A stretch of DNA of 64,000 bases from Mrakia gelida (taxonomy: Eukaryota > Basidiomycota > Tremellomycetes > Cystofilobasidiales > Mrakiaceae). The translations under genes were made by a program, and so were the position numbers. Position 1 is the stretch's first letter; each line of letters starts with the position of its first letter. The DNA lies in NCBI GenBank assembly GCA_024345305.1, contig BRON01000014.1, positions 1 through 64,000 of the forward strand, in the 5' to 3' direction. This document shows positions 23,701-35,982 of this stretch, in pieces. The notes beneath the pieces are model-generated. The model was not told where the DNA came from and made no database searches. It worked only from the letters and a program-made list of their open reading frames with translations.

Positions 23701-26700
23701 CCAAGCCTCTCATCCAGCCTACGTCGAGGAGAGCATCCGACATCTGAGTGATTGAGAACGAACGAACGAAAAGGAGGAGGGAAGGGAGATGATGGCCGTT
23801 CGAAGTCAAATCGAGGTCGGTTTCGAGAAGAGGAAGCAGGGAGGGAAGGGAGAGGCTACGTAGCCCGGTGAGGGTTTTGAGTCCAATAGGGAGATGAAAC
23901 AATGAAAGGGAAGAAAAACTAAGCGGAAGAAGCGAAAGGGAGGGGTACGAAGGGCGACGTCGACGCGTCTGGCCGAGCTTTCAAGAGGCTTGAGATCAAT
24001 CCCTGAGGATCGAAGAGGGTCGCCGTGAAAACGACTAAGTGGGAAGAAGGCTCTCGGCTCCCTCGTTCAATCCTCAGGGAGAATATTAAGAGCAAAAGTC
24101 CGTCAGGGGGAGCGACGCGTCTTGACTCACTCGTCCTCCTCTCGAGGGCAGCCGAGAGCGATAACTTCTGAGCTGAGAGTTGTCGAGTCCAAGACATCTT
24201 CCTGAAACCCTGGACTGGCCCAACCCTCGTAGCTGCAGAAAAGAGTCGCTTTGCAAGGCAGAAGCAGCAAGAGACCTGAGCCGGGCAACTCCTCGACCGC
24301 ATCTTGATCGCACTGCTGAACAACCTTGGTCCGGCTGAAGGAGAGTTGAGCAGTCGATGAGGATTGCCTGCCGAGGAGATCGATCTCAAAATGACGATGA
24401 AGGAATGAGATGAGATGAAGGGTGAAAGGAAGCACAGACGGTGAGCAAATGGAAGAAAGAGCAACACGCGACGCGACGTTCTCGATGGGTGAGAAGTTCA
24501 ACGGGGCTGGGGTTGTTCCCGTCAGACGTCAGAATCAACCCCAGCGGAGTGAGCGGCTCTCCACCCGAGGAGGATGCTTACAGAGTCAGAAGGAAGGGCA
24601 GGGAAGATAACAAGTTCAGAAGAGCGACGCGTCGTCTTCTTCATCAACTCCTAACTCAATCTCTGAGTCAAAGAGTTGAGCCGCTCTCACGTCCTTGACC
24701 CAGTCCGTGGAGGCTTCAGACTAACCCAAAAGAGAAAGAGTCAATGCAAGAGAAGAGCGAAAAAAGATGAAACAGGAATGATCAAGACGTCGCGACGCGA
24801 CTCTACCTCTGAACCTCATCTCTCAGCACTCTGAGCTTCAGATCTCAATGCAATCAGGACTCAGAGCGCATCTGAGAACTCGGTCCAGAGCAAAGAGCTG
24901 CCGCGCTCTGCGGCAAGGGAAGTCACCCGACCAAGCGAGCTCAATCCGACGCGTCTCCGTCACTCTCTTCATCTCCAGCGAAAGTCCTGAAGAACCCGCA
25001 TGGGGGATGAGAGCGAAGGAGATGATCACCTACTACAGAGCAAGGAACCCCCTGGGGAGAGTGAGGAAAAGTGAAGAGGGAATGTTAAGAAGCGGGAGAT
25101 GCGACGCGACTCAATCTGTTCGACCCGACCTCTGAGGTTGCCCGTGCTTCCGCTCTCGAGTTTTCCATTCGAGCAAAAGGAACGAGAGCGAGAAGCTGAT
25201 GAAGTGCAAAGGAATGGATGACGTGGGCGGGCGATGTGAAAGATGGAGGGAGGAAGAATGAAGAGGAAAAGAGATGCGTCTTGTCTGAAACCAGGGTTAG
25301 CGTGCTGCTTGTTCAGTCCCTCCTCCCTCTTTAGGTTTACACCGCCGGCGCTGCTCCTCGAATCCACTCAATCCAACGTGAAGGGACTCCAGTGAGATCG
25401 GGTGAAGCGAGGAGAGGTTGGGGATGCAAGGCTTAAGGGGAGATGGGACGACGCGACGACTTGCGCGACGAGGGGAACCGAAAGAAAGGTAGAGAAGAAG
25501 AGAGGAAAGAATAAGACAGAATTAGAGATAGATGAGAGATCTGAGGACGAGAGAGAAGAAAGAAGTCAAGAGAAATGGGGAGGGTAGAGAGTGGAGAAAA
25601 ACAGTGAGTGACGACGACGCGTCTCGTCGAGCTGGAAGCGTCTGTACCCTCCTCTCCATGCTGTTTTACTGGCTCTCATCAATCAAACTCCGCGATGCAC
25701 ACCGAGGTGTTCCAGCCGACGCTGCACATACTTCGAACATAAGCCGAGTCTCAGCAGCGACGGATGTAGAGGTTGGCGCGTCCGCGGAGGAAGGCAAGAG
25801 AAGGACGACAGCATCGAGGAGAAACGAAGCCAGGAATCAGAGGAGACGGAGAAGGAGAGACAGAGGATCTAGAAGAGACAGTGAAAGAAGCGAGAGAGAA
25901 GGAGGGAAGGAGAAATGTAGAAGCGAGAAAGGTGAGTGGCGACGCGTCTCGAGCTCGTCCTCTTCCTCCCTTCCCAACCAAGACCGATGTCCTTCAGTCC
26001 TCAACCCGGTCTCCAACATACGTAGCCAAGGAAGGTACGAGCTGCCTGGCTCAAGTGGCTGGGCGGAAGGCGATCCGAGGGAGAAAGGACTCGAGAAGAC
26101 GTCGGTCGAGCTGACGTCGTCCGTTGGAGCCGATTGAGCGAGCCAGAGAGGAAGGATGTAGGAAGAGCGGCCGACCTCCTGGCTCGTAGAGCATCCCTCC
26201 ATCGAGGATGTCCAGATATAAGTCGAAGCGAGAGAAAGAAGAGATGAAGCGAGCAGCGAGGGATGGGGAAGGGACAACTCTTCAGCTCGACGTCAGCTGA
26301 GTCGTTCCTTCCCCGTCTTCCCAGCTTCTCCATCTCATCTGTGGATGCAGAGGAAGACAAAACGAAGATGGGATGCGAGAGAGCGGGTGAGGATGAGCTG
26401 GGATCTATAAAAATCGAAAGAAAGAGGGAGCAAAGGGAGGGAGAGTCAGCTCCATCGTTTCGTTCAAGCTTAAAGTCACTCCTCCCTCCTCTCCTCGCCC
26501 AAGGCTCACCTCAATCTCGCTCAGCGAGAAACATATGTCTACTCGGGAGCCCTCGTCCGTGAGAAGGAAGTCTCTCTGTGGCGAAAGAAGGGGAGAAAAG
26601 AGAAGGAAGGAAGGAAGGGAAGCTGAGGTCAGCCCGAGCTCGTCCTCCCGCTCTTCCTCCCTCCTTCTCCTCCATCCTCGCCCTCCCCAACTCACTGATA

Positions 26701-26870
26701 GACATCCGCAGTCATCCCCCCCAGCACTCTGTTTCCCGATCCGACAAGCGAGTGCAAGAAAGAGCGAGCGCAAGAGGAAGAAGAAGAAGCGAAAAGAAGG
26801 AAGGACAAAAGAGGAGATGATGGCCGTTTGAGCTCAACTTCAGCTCGACGAAGCCAGCCCTTCGGGTTGG
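17720..26870. repeat. Composite diverged repeat array, three units
   Basis: Blocks recur in the same order at roughly 65-75% identity by eye. 'tcgatgggtga' blocks are at 18060, 19880 and 24482. 'tctctga.tca...gccgctctca' blocks are at 18249, 20071 and 24660. 'ccgacgcgtctc' blocks are at 20386, 21772 and 24947. 'gcagcgagtccgt' blocks are at 20578 and 21966. A 'cgacgacggggaggg' block is at 20914 and 22284. A block with 'gagatggaaggaaag' is at 18869 and 23246. Unit 1 (~17.72-19.48 kb) lacks the middle blocks. Unit 2 (~19.5-23.93 kb) has them twice. Unit 3 (~23.96-26.87 kb) has the full set once. GACGCGTC occurs 16 times. Open frames are short and inconsistent between copies. Possible readings: relics of a tandem gene family, or non-coding satellite. 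Confidence 0.75.
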
Positions 26871-27261
26871 AGATCTGGACTGAGGGGGTCATAGGGGAAT
26901 GAAGGGGAGGGGAGGGAAGAAGTGGGAAGGAGAAGAAAGAAGAAGGTGGGGAGGGAAGAGGGAAGGAGAAGGGAGGGAGCCGTTCGAGCGAAGAGGAATC
27001 CAAGGGCCATCTGCTGCCGGAGATATTTCTTGGAGATATACCATTCGACGTCTGAGTAGATCCTGTGAGAACTCTCGTCGAGATCTAGAGTCGAACGAGG
27101 TCAAGATATATAAAAAGTTGGCTGAAACGAAAAACAAACGCGTTCGCTCTCGCTTCCTCCCTCCAAACGCCCTCCGTCGTTCGACCTCGTCACCTCCCCC
27201 TTTCCTTCCCCCTCTTCTCCCTCCTCCTCTCTCTCTCTTCCCTTTCTCGACTGGGAAGAAG
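26871..27261 (+). promoter_or_regulatory. MPS1 upstream region
   Basis: The repeat array stops just upstream. 27105-27118 holds the only AT-rich patch (gatatataaaaag), a TATA-like element about 150 bp before the ATG. It is followed by a C/T-rich leader (27140-27250), typical of the 5' regions of genes in this window. The role is inferred from position only. Confidence 0.4.
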
Positions 27262-30200
27262 ATGACCTCCTCTATGCCCCGCTCCACGTCTGGATCTTCT
27301 TTGAGCAACCACTCTCGAAGTGTCAGCATGCCCTCGTCCGCTTCTCCTTCCTCCTCCTCCCATCACCATCCTCCCCCTTCTTGGTCGACAGGGAACGACT
27401 CGTTCGACTCAGACTTGGAGAACGTACCACCCCCACCTTTACCCACCTCAGCTCCTTCCTACCAACGCCCTTACACGTCCTCCTACAAACCCTCCTCTTC
27501 GTCGGACACTCCCTCCCCTTCGACGTCCTCCCTCCTTTCTTCAGCTCACTCCTCCTCCTCAGCCGTCACTCCCCCTCAATCTTCGGACTCAAATTACTAC
27601 CACTCTTCCGCAGCCAACACGAGGAAGGAAGCATCCACCTTCTCCCTCTACCCCAAACCCCGTCAACCTCTCACAGCTACGACCTCGTTGGGACCGACGG
27701 GAGGACTGGGAGGTTTGGCGGCCGCGGAAAGGTCAACAAGTGCGTCCGAGCTGGGTCTGGGGAGGACCAGGCCATTCGGACGCGTCGTTTCGGTTCCTTA
27801 CGCTAGTCTGGGAGGGACTGCGTTGGGTGGGGAGAGGAGAGGTGGTAGAGAGGAGGATGGATGGGGGTCAGGTGCAGCAGAAACTATGTCGAGTCGACCT
27901 CAGTACGACGTGAGTTCTTTTCCTTCCTCCTTATCTTCCTTCCCTTCCGTCTCTCTCTCTTCATCCTTTTTCTCCAGACACAACTACTTTCCGCTGACAC
28001 TTGTATACATCTTCTCTCTTCAACGCTGCCAGATCTCGCCCTCCGCTTCCTCCTCAGCCCACGACACTTCTCCTTCCTCCGCTTCCTCCTCCCTTCCTCG
28101 ATCCTCCTCTCGTCCTCCTCTCGCTTCAACCTCCTCGTTCGAAGGACCCACCTCTACTACCACCTCTAACTTCACCTCCCGGACAGCCACAGCCAGCACG
28201 ACCACCCCAGGACCCACCTCTCGCTTCAGGATTCCTCTCAGCGAAACGAGACCGACGAGGCAACCTCTCGGGATGCCCGTCAGGATGTCGAAGGAGAAGC
28301 AGGCTGAGATGAGGGAACAGGCGGAGAGGGAGGACAGGGAGAGGTTGGCTAAGGAGGCTGAGGAGGCGGAACGAGGTGAGTTCGATAAAAACTTGATCTG
28401 TGAGGAACGAGCTTCGAGGGACGAGAAGGGAAGGGAAGGGAGGAAGGGAGAAGGAGGTGAGCTCAACTGACGCGCCTTCCTTCTTCGCTCGTCGTCTTCA
28501 GTCAAAGCAGCAGCCCTGGATCAACCTCGCATATCTCCTTCGCTCTCGACATCTTCACGACCTCATCCGACGACGTCCTCAGAGTTCAATCACGACGATT
28601 CGCTCTCCCTCACCAACCGAGCCTCCTCCTCTGCTGCCCGTTCGACGTCCTCCCACCTTCAACCGTCGTCCCTCGCCTCCTCCTCTTCTCACCCTCACTC
28701 CTCCTCCTTCGCCTCCTCTCTCCGGCACGCCGCTCCGAATCATCCCACAGCTATCGTCGAAGAAACGGAAACGGACTACTCCTCGTCGACACCCTCCTCT
28801 GCATCCTCCTCCTCTTCGCCTCAAACCCAAACTCAAACGGTCGTCCCTTCATCCTCACATCAACGACATTCTCCTCCCTCTCGCTCACCACTCCCATCCG
28901 TCTCCCAGCTCCGACACCAACCACCCTCACCCTCCTCATCGTCCTCTTCCCACCACCTTCCCTCGGAGTCGTCCGATCCTCATCGTCAAAAGTCTCGCCA
29001 TCGCTACTCTCCTTCCACACCAGCAGCCTCACCACCTTCCGACTCTCCATACTCCCACTACGCCTCTACCTCGTCGTCTTCGTCGATAGATCCCCAGGAG
29101 CACGTCGGAGCACACTCGAGAGCCCTCTCGTACAAACCTCCCACTCCTCCTCGATCTAAACCTCCATCAGTCGCGAACGACGTCCTCCCTATCGCTCCCT
29201 CCCCAGAACCATACAGCACCTACTTTCTCCAACACGAACCTCATCGCCCACCGCCGCCACCACCACCTTCACAATCTCTCGCTCAATCGCATCAGCAGTA
29301 CCAACCTCAACCTCTTCCTCCCGTCCCGGATCCTCGCTACACCTCGATAAACGGATATCCTTCTCAGCAGCAGCAGCAGCAAGAGTACCAGCTGCCGATC
29401 TACCCAGGGGACCACCAGCAGCAACAGTACCAGCAGCAGCAGACCGTTCGACCGATGCCCGGAGGACCTCAGGGAGGACATTACGAGCCATTGACGGGGT
29501 CGACGATGGGTTCGTCGATGATGCAGCAGTACCCTCCTCAGCAGCAGCAGCAGCAACAGTACCTCCAGCAGCAACAGCAGCTACTCCCTCCTTCGCCTAC
29601 GGACAAGGACACCATCATCGTTCGTCTCCCGCTCTCTTCTCGTCTCCGCGTTGCGTCTCGCTCTCATCCTTTCCGAAACTGACCCTCCTCCCCCTCCATT
29701 CCCATCCTTCAGGTCAAAGGAGCTCCCTACCAAAAGCTCTGCCTCGTCGGTCGAGGAGGATCCTCTCGAGTCTTCAAAGCCATCGACAAGAACCACACCG
29801 TCGTCGCGATCAAGAAGGTCTCGCTTCACAAGCTCGACAACGAGGCCATCAAGAGCTACGAGAACGAGGTGGCGCTGCTGAGGAGTCTGAGAGGGAACGA
29901 TAAGGTCATTCAGATGTACGAGGACGAGACGGTGCTGAATGAGAGGGGGAGGAAGTTGCCGAAGACGCTTTATGTGGTGAGTTGAGGGGTCTTGTTGAGG
30001 GGAGAGGAGAGAGAGAGGGAAGCGAGACGAGGGTGGGTGAGGAAGAGTCGACGTGAACTGACTTTTTGTCTTTTGGGGCGGTCGCGTCGTTTGGGGAATG
30101 CAGGTCATGGAGTACGGAGAAGTCGATTTCTCGAGACTGCTGGAGGAGCAGAAGGGGAAGAGGTTGAACATGAACTTCGTCGGGCTGTTCTGGCTGCAGG

Positions 30201-31483
30201 TACGTTTGCCCTTCGCCTCTTGCCTCCGCTGCACTTTCTTGTATCCCTCAGACATGTCTCGCAGCTTTAGCTGACCTCCTCTTACCTCGCCTTCGTTCGC
30301 TCGTCGGGTCGCAGATGCTCGAGTGCGTCCAAGTCTGCCACGATCGAGGAATCATCCACACGGATCTCAAGCCCGCCAACTTCGTTCTCGTTCGAGGAGC
30401 GCTGAAAATCATCGACTTTGGAATCTCGCACGCTATCGAGGAGCATACCGTTCACGCTCGAAGGGACGCTCAGGTCAGTCGAGCATCGTTCTTTCCGTTC
30501 TCGATTTCGCTCGACGCGTCTTTCTCGCTGACCGGTCTTTCCCCTTCGTCTGCGCGTTTCTTTAGATCGGAACCCTCAACTACATGTCTCCCGAGAGTGT
30601 GATACGTTCGGAAGCTGGTCAGCAGATGGCTGTGAGTCTCTCTCTTTTTTTTGGGGGCTTTCGTCGCGTCGACCGTTCCTCCCTTCCCTCCCGCCACCCT
30701 CCTTTTCTCCTCAAGCTGATCCCCTTCCCTCTTCGCCAGCTCGGTCGACCCACGGACGTCTGGGCTCTCGGATGCATCCTCTACCAAATGATCTACGGTC
30801 GCCTTCCCTTCGGCGAGATCAAAGACCACCCTTCCAAACTTCGAGCCATCACCAACCCAGACTCCCAGATCAAGTACCCTTCTACCTCGACTCCCACTAT
30901 CGGCTACGCCCCTCCCGATGCTCCTCCTCCGCCGTTCGATCCAGAGTTGACGAGTCCTGTGGATACGAGTGCGATCGCGGCGATGAAGAAGTGCTTCAGG
31001 TTTGGAGAGAAGGAGAGGCCGACGATCGCTCAGCTGCTGGATGATCCGTTTTTGAAGCCTTGGTTGAGTGAGTGCTTTCTTCTACTTCCGGGCCTCAGGG
31101 TTGCGCGGGAGGGAGAGAGGGGTGGTGGAAGAGAGCGACGAAACGAGACCGCTGACCTCCCTTCGTTTCGGTTTCGTCTTCGTTCGAGCAGAGAAGGAGA
31201 AGATACCGACACCTCTCGAGACGATCCCTCCCGGCTCGACAGCCATTTCCCTGGAACATCTCAAGGAGCTCGTTCTTCACGCTCAGAGCAACCCGGATGC
31301 CTCCGAGGTTCGTCTCGTTCTCTTTTCTCTTCGCGACTCGAGCGACCAAGGACTGACGCGTCTCCCTCCTTCCTTCCTCTCTCACAGGACTCCAAACTCC
31401 GCCGCCTTTTCGAATCCCTCCAACGCATCCAGGTCGACTGGGCAGAGAAGCAGACAGCTGCTGCTTCGAGTCCGAGGCCGTAG
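27262..31483 (+). CDS. MPS1: Mps1/TTK-family spindle checkpoint kinase
   Basis: Ten exons join in frame: 27262-27909, 28033-28375, 28502-29619, 29713-29976, 30104-30199, 30315-30473, 30566-30631, 30740-31067, 31192-31307 and 31388-31483 (1077 residues). The first ~700 residues are Ser/Pro-rich and low in complexity, with two polyglutamine clusters (29361-29450, 29531-29580). The kinase domain starts at 29713: P-loop VGRGGSSRVFKA, VAIKKV lysine, catalytic loop IHTDLKPANF, IIDFGIS (DFG), a TLNYMSPE P+1 loop and DVWALGCILYQM. TDLKPANF and NYMSPE are hallmarks of the Mps1 family, a dual-specificity kinase that loads the checkpoint at kinetochores and acts in spindle-pole duplication in yeast. Several donors are GTTCGT rather than GTGAGT. 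It is the first normal gene after the array. Confidence 0.93.
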
Positions 31484-32106
31484 CCGTCCCTCGTCTCGTT
31501 TCATTTCTTCGTTTTGTCTCGAGAACACGTCACCTTCCTCCCCTCTCCTATCCACGCACACACCTTATTCCTCAATCCCTTCGACTATACGTATCTCCAC
31601 GACCTCCTTTATCATACACACCCCCACTCTTCGTTTCAGCACCCGCCTCCGTCGCTCCCCCTTCGTTATTCTCTCTCCCAAACTCTACGTCACACTAGCC
31701 TCGTCTTCTCTTTCTTCGTTACTTCATCACACTTTGGGTTCATGTCTCTAGCTCTCTCTTCTCTTGATCTTCCACTCTTCTCCTCTCACACAACTATATC
31801 TCTCTCTTCCTTCGTTCGTTTCGTCTTCGTTCCTTTCTTTTCTTCTTACTCCATCTTTTGCGCTTCTTCGCTCGCTCATTTTCATGACCTCTTCTAAGGA
31901 TCGATCTATTTCCGCGCGTGTGGGAAGCCGTTGGCGCGAGCGAGGCGAGTCGAGCTTCAGTGGTTCGACAAAGGCCAGCGATTCGAGCGAGTTCAGGACG
32001 CGTCAAAAAAAATCGTTCACGTCCCTTCGGTCTCCCACCTCTCTTCTTGAGCAGCAAAATGAAAGGAACCGCATGCATCATCCTACTATACCTCGCTGTC
32101 CCTCAC
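31484..32106. other. Convergent 3' ends of MPS1 and the RidA gene
   Basis: T/C-rich sequence (31500-31890), consistent with 3' untranslated sequence of MPS1. No further gene is supported. One GACGCGTC is at 31997. Confidence 0.5.
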
Positions 32107-33087
32107 TCAGTCGGTAGCGACAGCGACGCACTGCCAAACCGAAACAAAACGAGTCGGGTCAGCTGCATCTTCTCTTCGACGCGTCCCTCCCCTCCCTCCA
32201 AAGCCTCTCTCCTTTCGAGAATGAAGCGATTGACGAGCCTCAACCTCAACCAGCACATCAAGAGGCAGCCTAGCGACCTCGATGCACGATCGAGCGGGCG
32301 TGGTGGTCCGGAAGAACTGGCGGGGACGAGGGAGGGACGGAGGGCGCGAGCACGGTCAGCTAAGTTGGACGAGACGTAAGGGAAGAGGAGTTCCGCGAAC
32401 CTTAGCGTAGATGGCGTTGAAGATGGTGAAGTCGTCCATGTTCTTGAGGAATGCTCTGCGAAACGAAGGCCGGGTCAGGGAACGGAGCGTCGCGAGGGAG
32501 GTCGATGAGACTGGAGACTCACGTCGTCTTCAGAACCTGAGCGGGGGAAGATCCAGAAGCCTTGAGGACGGCAGCGATGTTGAGAAAGACTTGATTCTGT
32601 TCTTTGATGATGTGTCGAAGATAAAGCAGAAGTAGGAGGGGGGGAAGAGAGGTGAGTCGTGGACGACGACCGACGAGAAGGAGCGAGAAGGGAAGAACGA
32701 ACAGCCTGCTCCTCGATACCTCCTGGGACGATGGTCATCTACAAGGTACAGTAAGGAAGGGAGGGTCAGCGGCGAGCTCGAGTGTAAGGCAAAGGGGAGG
32801 AGAGAGGGAGAGGGATCAGGGAGATCAGAAGCTGAGCTCACAGTCGCGGGGTCCAGACCGATGTTTCCGCTCAGGTAAGCCAGTCCTCCGTATTTGACGC
32901 TCTGGACGTAAGGACCGAGGGCCGTAGGCGCAGCTGTAGAGCAACAGGAGGGGGAAGAGGGGACGGTCAACGAGGGAAGCTCAAAACGAAACTCGAACTG
33001 CTGAGCTCCCTTTTCCTCCTCTAGACTGAAGGAACAGCGCTTACCAGGGGCGAAGACAGTAGTGTATGAAGCAGAAAAAGATGGCAT
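32107..33087 (-). CDS. RidA/YjgF/YER057c family imine deaminase
   Basis: Six exons (33087-33045, 32933-32842, 32738-32703, 32596-32523, 32455-32401, 32316-32107) give about 169 residues. Family motifs read through in order: LGPYVQSVKYGGLAYLSGN near the N-terminus, a GGIEEQANQVFLN segment, KASGSSPAQVLKT, KNMDDFTIFNAIY, and the hallmark PARSCIEVARLPLDVLVEVEA. The Arg in PARSC binds the carboxylate of the substrate. RidA proteins hydrolyse reactive enamine/imine intermediates from PLP enzymes; fungal forms are cytosolic (Hmf1-like) or mitochondrial (Mmf1-like). No clear targeting peptide is seen. The C-terminal tail after VEVEA is about 40 residues longer than usual and includes GACGCGTC, so a last intron may have been missed. 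Confidence 0.88.
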
Positions 33088-33407
33088 GGCTGGTGATGGT
33101 TAGAAGAAAAGAGGGGGAGGATGGCTGACCCATTAAGAAGGGAAGGAAGCTGAAAGGTCGGCAACTCAAAGAGAAGTCGAGATCGGATTATATATCAGCC
33201 CAAGCTCCTCCACTTCCAGAGTCAACAGAAGAGGTGGATCTTAAGTGCCAGATGAGGAGGAGAGAGAGGTCGCAAACGTCAGCTTCCATATCGAAACGAG
33301 GAGGTCGAAGTCGATGGGGAGGAAGCGAGGACGTTGAGCTTTCATTTCCCTTCCTTCTTCTCTCTCTCTCGCCAGACCCTCACTCGCTTTGACTTTTTTT
33401 CTTCAAG
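33088..33407. promoter_or_regulatory. Divergent promoter, RidA / ACBD6-like
   Basis: The 320 bp between two divergently read ATGs must serve both genes. The patch 'attatatatca' (33187-33197) is TATA-like, about 100 bp upstream of the RidA ATG. A C/T-rich leader precedes the ACBD6-like ATG (33345-33400). Confidence 0.45.
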
Positions 33408-34647
33408 ATGGCCGATTTACCTTCCTCTCCAACTCCCTCTCAAGCTCTCTTCCTTGCAGCCTCGGTTCACCTCACTTCGACACCTTCAGCAGCTTCCCTC
33501 TCCTCGGCAACCAAGCTGCAAGTGAGCTCGAGCTTCCCTTCCTTCCCTCCCGACCTCGTCCTTCCCATCTATACCTCCCCTACTCACTTCTTTCTCCCTA
33601 CCTCTTCTCAGCTCTACGCCCTCTACAAACTCTGTACTACTCATCTGACCTCTCCAGCTACGAGTCGGCCTAGCTTCTGGGATCTTGAAGGACGAGCGAA
33701 ATGGGACGCTTGGGCAGCTCTCTCGAAGCGATTCGGAGAGGGAGGAGAGGCGGCTGAGGCTCAGGGGAGAACAGAGTATGTAGGCATAGTGAGAGGGCTT
33801 GGGTTTACGAGTGAGTTTGGCTCCCATCATATGGATATCGAGACGGGAAGCTGGTGCGATCTCGATGAAGGAAGCTTGAGCTCACCTTTCCCTCCTCCTC
33901 CTCCCTCCCTCGTCTTTACTTTCGCTTCCTTCCTCCGTCCTCAACAGCGACGGAACAAGACCTCAAAGACGAAGGAGATCGTGCTAGTGTCGATCTGGAA
34001 CGGCTCTCGGACGACGACGACGAGGAAGAGGAGCTGAGGAGGAGGGAGAACGTGGAGGGAAAGCAGAGCGAGCTCGCTGGCTCGTCGTCGTCGTCTGCTG
34101 CTGTCGGAGGAGGGATGGGAGGAGCTGTCAGTCAATTCGCTAGGAACGAGGAAGAATCTACGGATGAGTGAGTCTAGCATCTTTTCGCTTCGTGAAGGGC
34201 AGCTCGACGAGAGTCTGACTTCGGCTTCTCCCCCCACAGCGACGAAGATCAACCACCTCACTCGCACATCATCACCCCTTCCCTCCCTCTCCTCGAGTCG
34301 CACCTCGCGTCAAACCCATCTTCTATCAACTCCTTAGATACCTATGTTCGTCCCTCCTCTGCCCTTCACGGTCTCCCCCTCGTTCTCTCTCGCTGATCGC
34401 GTCCTTTCCCTCCCTTTACTTCCCTCTCCCCGACGCGTCCACCTCTTGGCTCTCTCCCTGCAACTCCGAACAGGGCTACTCCCCTCTCCACCTCGCTTCG
34501 GATCGCAATCATCCAGAACTCGTACAATTCCTCCTCTCGAAGGGAGCAGACCGAACGCTGCTCGACTCGGATGGGACGACGGCTCTTGAGATGGCGGAGG
34601 CGAACGGAGAGGGTTGGGAGGAGGTCAGGTCGTTGTTGGAGGGTTGA
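33408..34647 (+). CDS. ACBD6-like acyl-CoA-binding protein with ankyrin repeats
   Basis: Five exons: 33408-33521, 33612-33810, 33948-34167, 34240-34345 and 34474-34647 (270 residues). The N-terminus is an acyl-CoA-binding domain: LFLAASVHLTS, LYALYKLCT, ATSRPSFWDLEGRAKWDAW (the KWDAW motif is diagnostic) and EYVGIVRGLGF. An acidic, low-complexity linker (DDDDEEEE) follows. The C-terminus holds ankyrin-type sequence, GYSPLHLASDRNHPELVQFLL then GADRTLLDSDGTTALEMAEANG. This order is that of ACBD6, which buffers acyl-CoA and is linked to lipid remodelling and protein myristoylation. The third exon could use another acceptor, but the chosen one keeps frame into the fourth. Confidence 0.9.
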
Positions 34648-35982
34648 GAGAGATCTTAATGAGACTCAATCAGTTCAGCGCTCCCTCGATGCCGGAGCTT
34701 TCGAGAAGATCTGGTCGCGTCGTTCGCTTCTCCATCGTCGCCTCAGCTCAACTCGAAAGAGATCAAAGATACGAAGACATGATAGAGCGATACAGATACT
34801 ACTAAGTAACAACATTGTTCCCTGATGCGGTCGATTGCGTTAGGTTATGGAAGAAACGTGCTTGTATGGCGAGAGATGAACGGAAACGGGACGCGTCGAA
34901 AAGCAAAGCAGAACGAAGAAGCTGATGAGAACGAGAATGATACAGATGAAGAATACAGGTAGAAATCAAAGAGACGCAGCGTGACTATGAATGACGCTGG
35001 AGATGAGGGGGCGAGCGAGGGAAGGAAGAGTTGCGTCAGTTCTTCGACTCGAAACTGGTGTCGCGTCCCGACGGTGAAGGACGAAGAGAGAAGAGAAGAA
35101 GACTCACCATCGACTCTTCGATCATCGTCACTCCTCAGCCCCACAGTTCACCCAGCTCCCTTGGCCCCAGCACATCTGAACCGACGGCCTTCTGATCGAT
35201 GCTGAAGCGTCGTCGTGAGCTTCGCGCTTGTAAAGGACGGCAGTGAGACCGAGGTGGGAGTTGGAGGAGGACGGTGTGGGCGTTCTACGGTAAAGTAAAG
35301 GTCTCTAGGTGGGGTTGTGGTGGGTAGCTCTATCGAGGTTCGTGGGAGGAACGACGCTGGCGAGTGCTCGTTGAGGTTTCAGCTCTTGGAGGCTTTGGGG
35401 TGGGCTGGGAGAAGGAAGGGAGGTCGGTAGAGAAGGGAAAACGAGAACTACTACTAGCGACTTGAGAACTACGCGAGGGAGAATGAGAACTACTACTGGG
35501 CGACTTGACGGCGAGACTGGTTCTGGAGAAGGGAAGATGAGAAAGGGAGACGAGAAGGGAAGCTGAGAAGTTGACCAATTCTGGGGTGAAAGTTGATGGA
35601 TAGCAAGAAGGTCAAAACTAGCCCACTCTTTATACTAAATATGATCCGCAGTCCGAAGCACCGAGAAGAGGAACGAGGCTGGAGGGAGTAGCTAGCGAAA
35701 GGGAGGAAGGACGGTGAGACACGACGCGAGACCATCAGCGGTCACAGCAAAGCCAAAAAGGGGTATAAGCTATAAAACGGAAGAGGGAGAGAAGTCGAGA
35801 ACCAAGAAGAGTATGTACTAAGCAAGAGAGTCGAGACAGAAGGGAGGGCCGAGAAGGGAAAGGGGAACGTGAGTGAGACGCGTCGCGATGAGAAGGTTTC
35901 GGGCAAAGGTATCTACAGAACGAGAAGAGTCGGCGAAGGGAAGCAGAGAACTAAATATAAACAGAAGGGCGAGGCCCAGAAC
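34648..35982. other. Spacer downstream of ACBD6-like and Zn2Cys6 genes
   Basis: About 1.3 kb. It contains GACGCGTC at 34890 and 35877, an imperfect repeat 'gagaactactact' (35442 and 35487), and on the - strand a TATA-like 'agtataaagag' near 35635. A - strand stretch (35285-35110) has a plausible acceptor and a short open frame, but no ATG precedes it. I could not build a gene. Confidence 0.4.

Noticed and set aside
27779..27786. GACGCGTC as an MCB promoter element of MPS1
   Set aside because: This site lies within exon 1, and none is found in the 400 bp upstream of the ATG.
35175..35290. Possible pheromone-like precursor (a KREA segment then a Cys-containing tail)
   Set aside because: No ATG or signal peptide precedes it, the reading frame is short and there is no CaaX end. 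Chance is likely.
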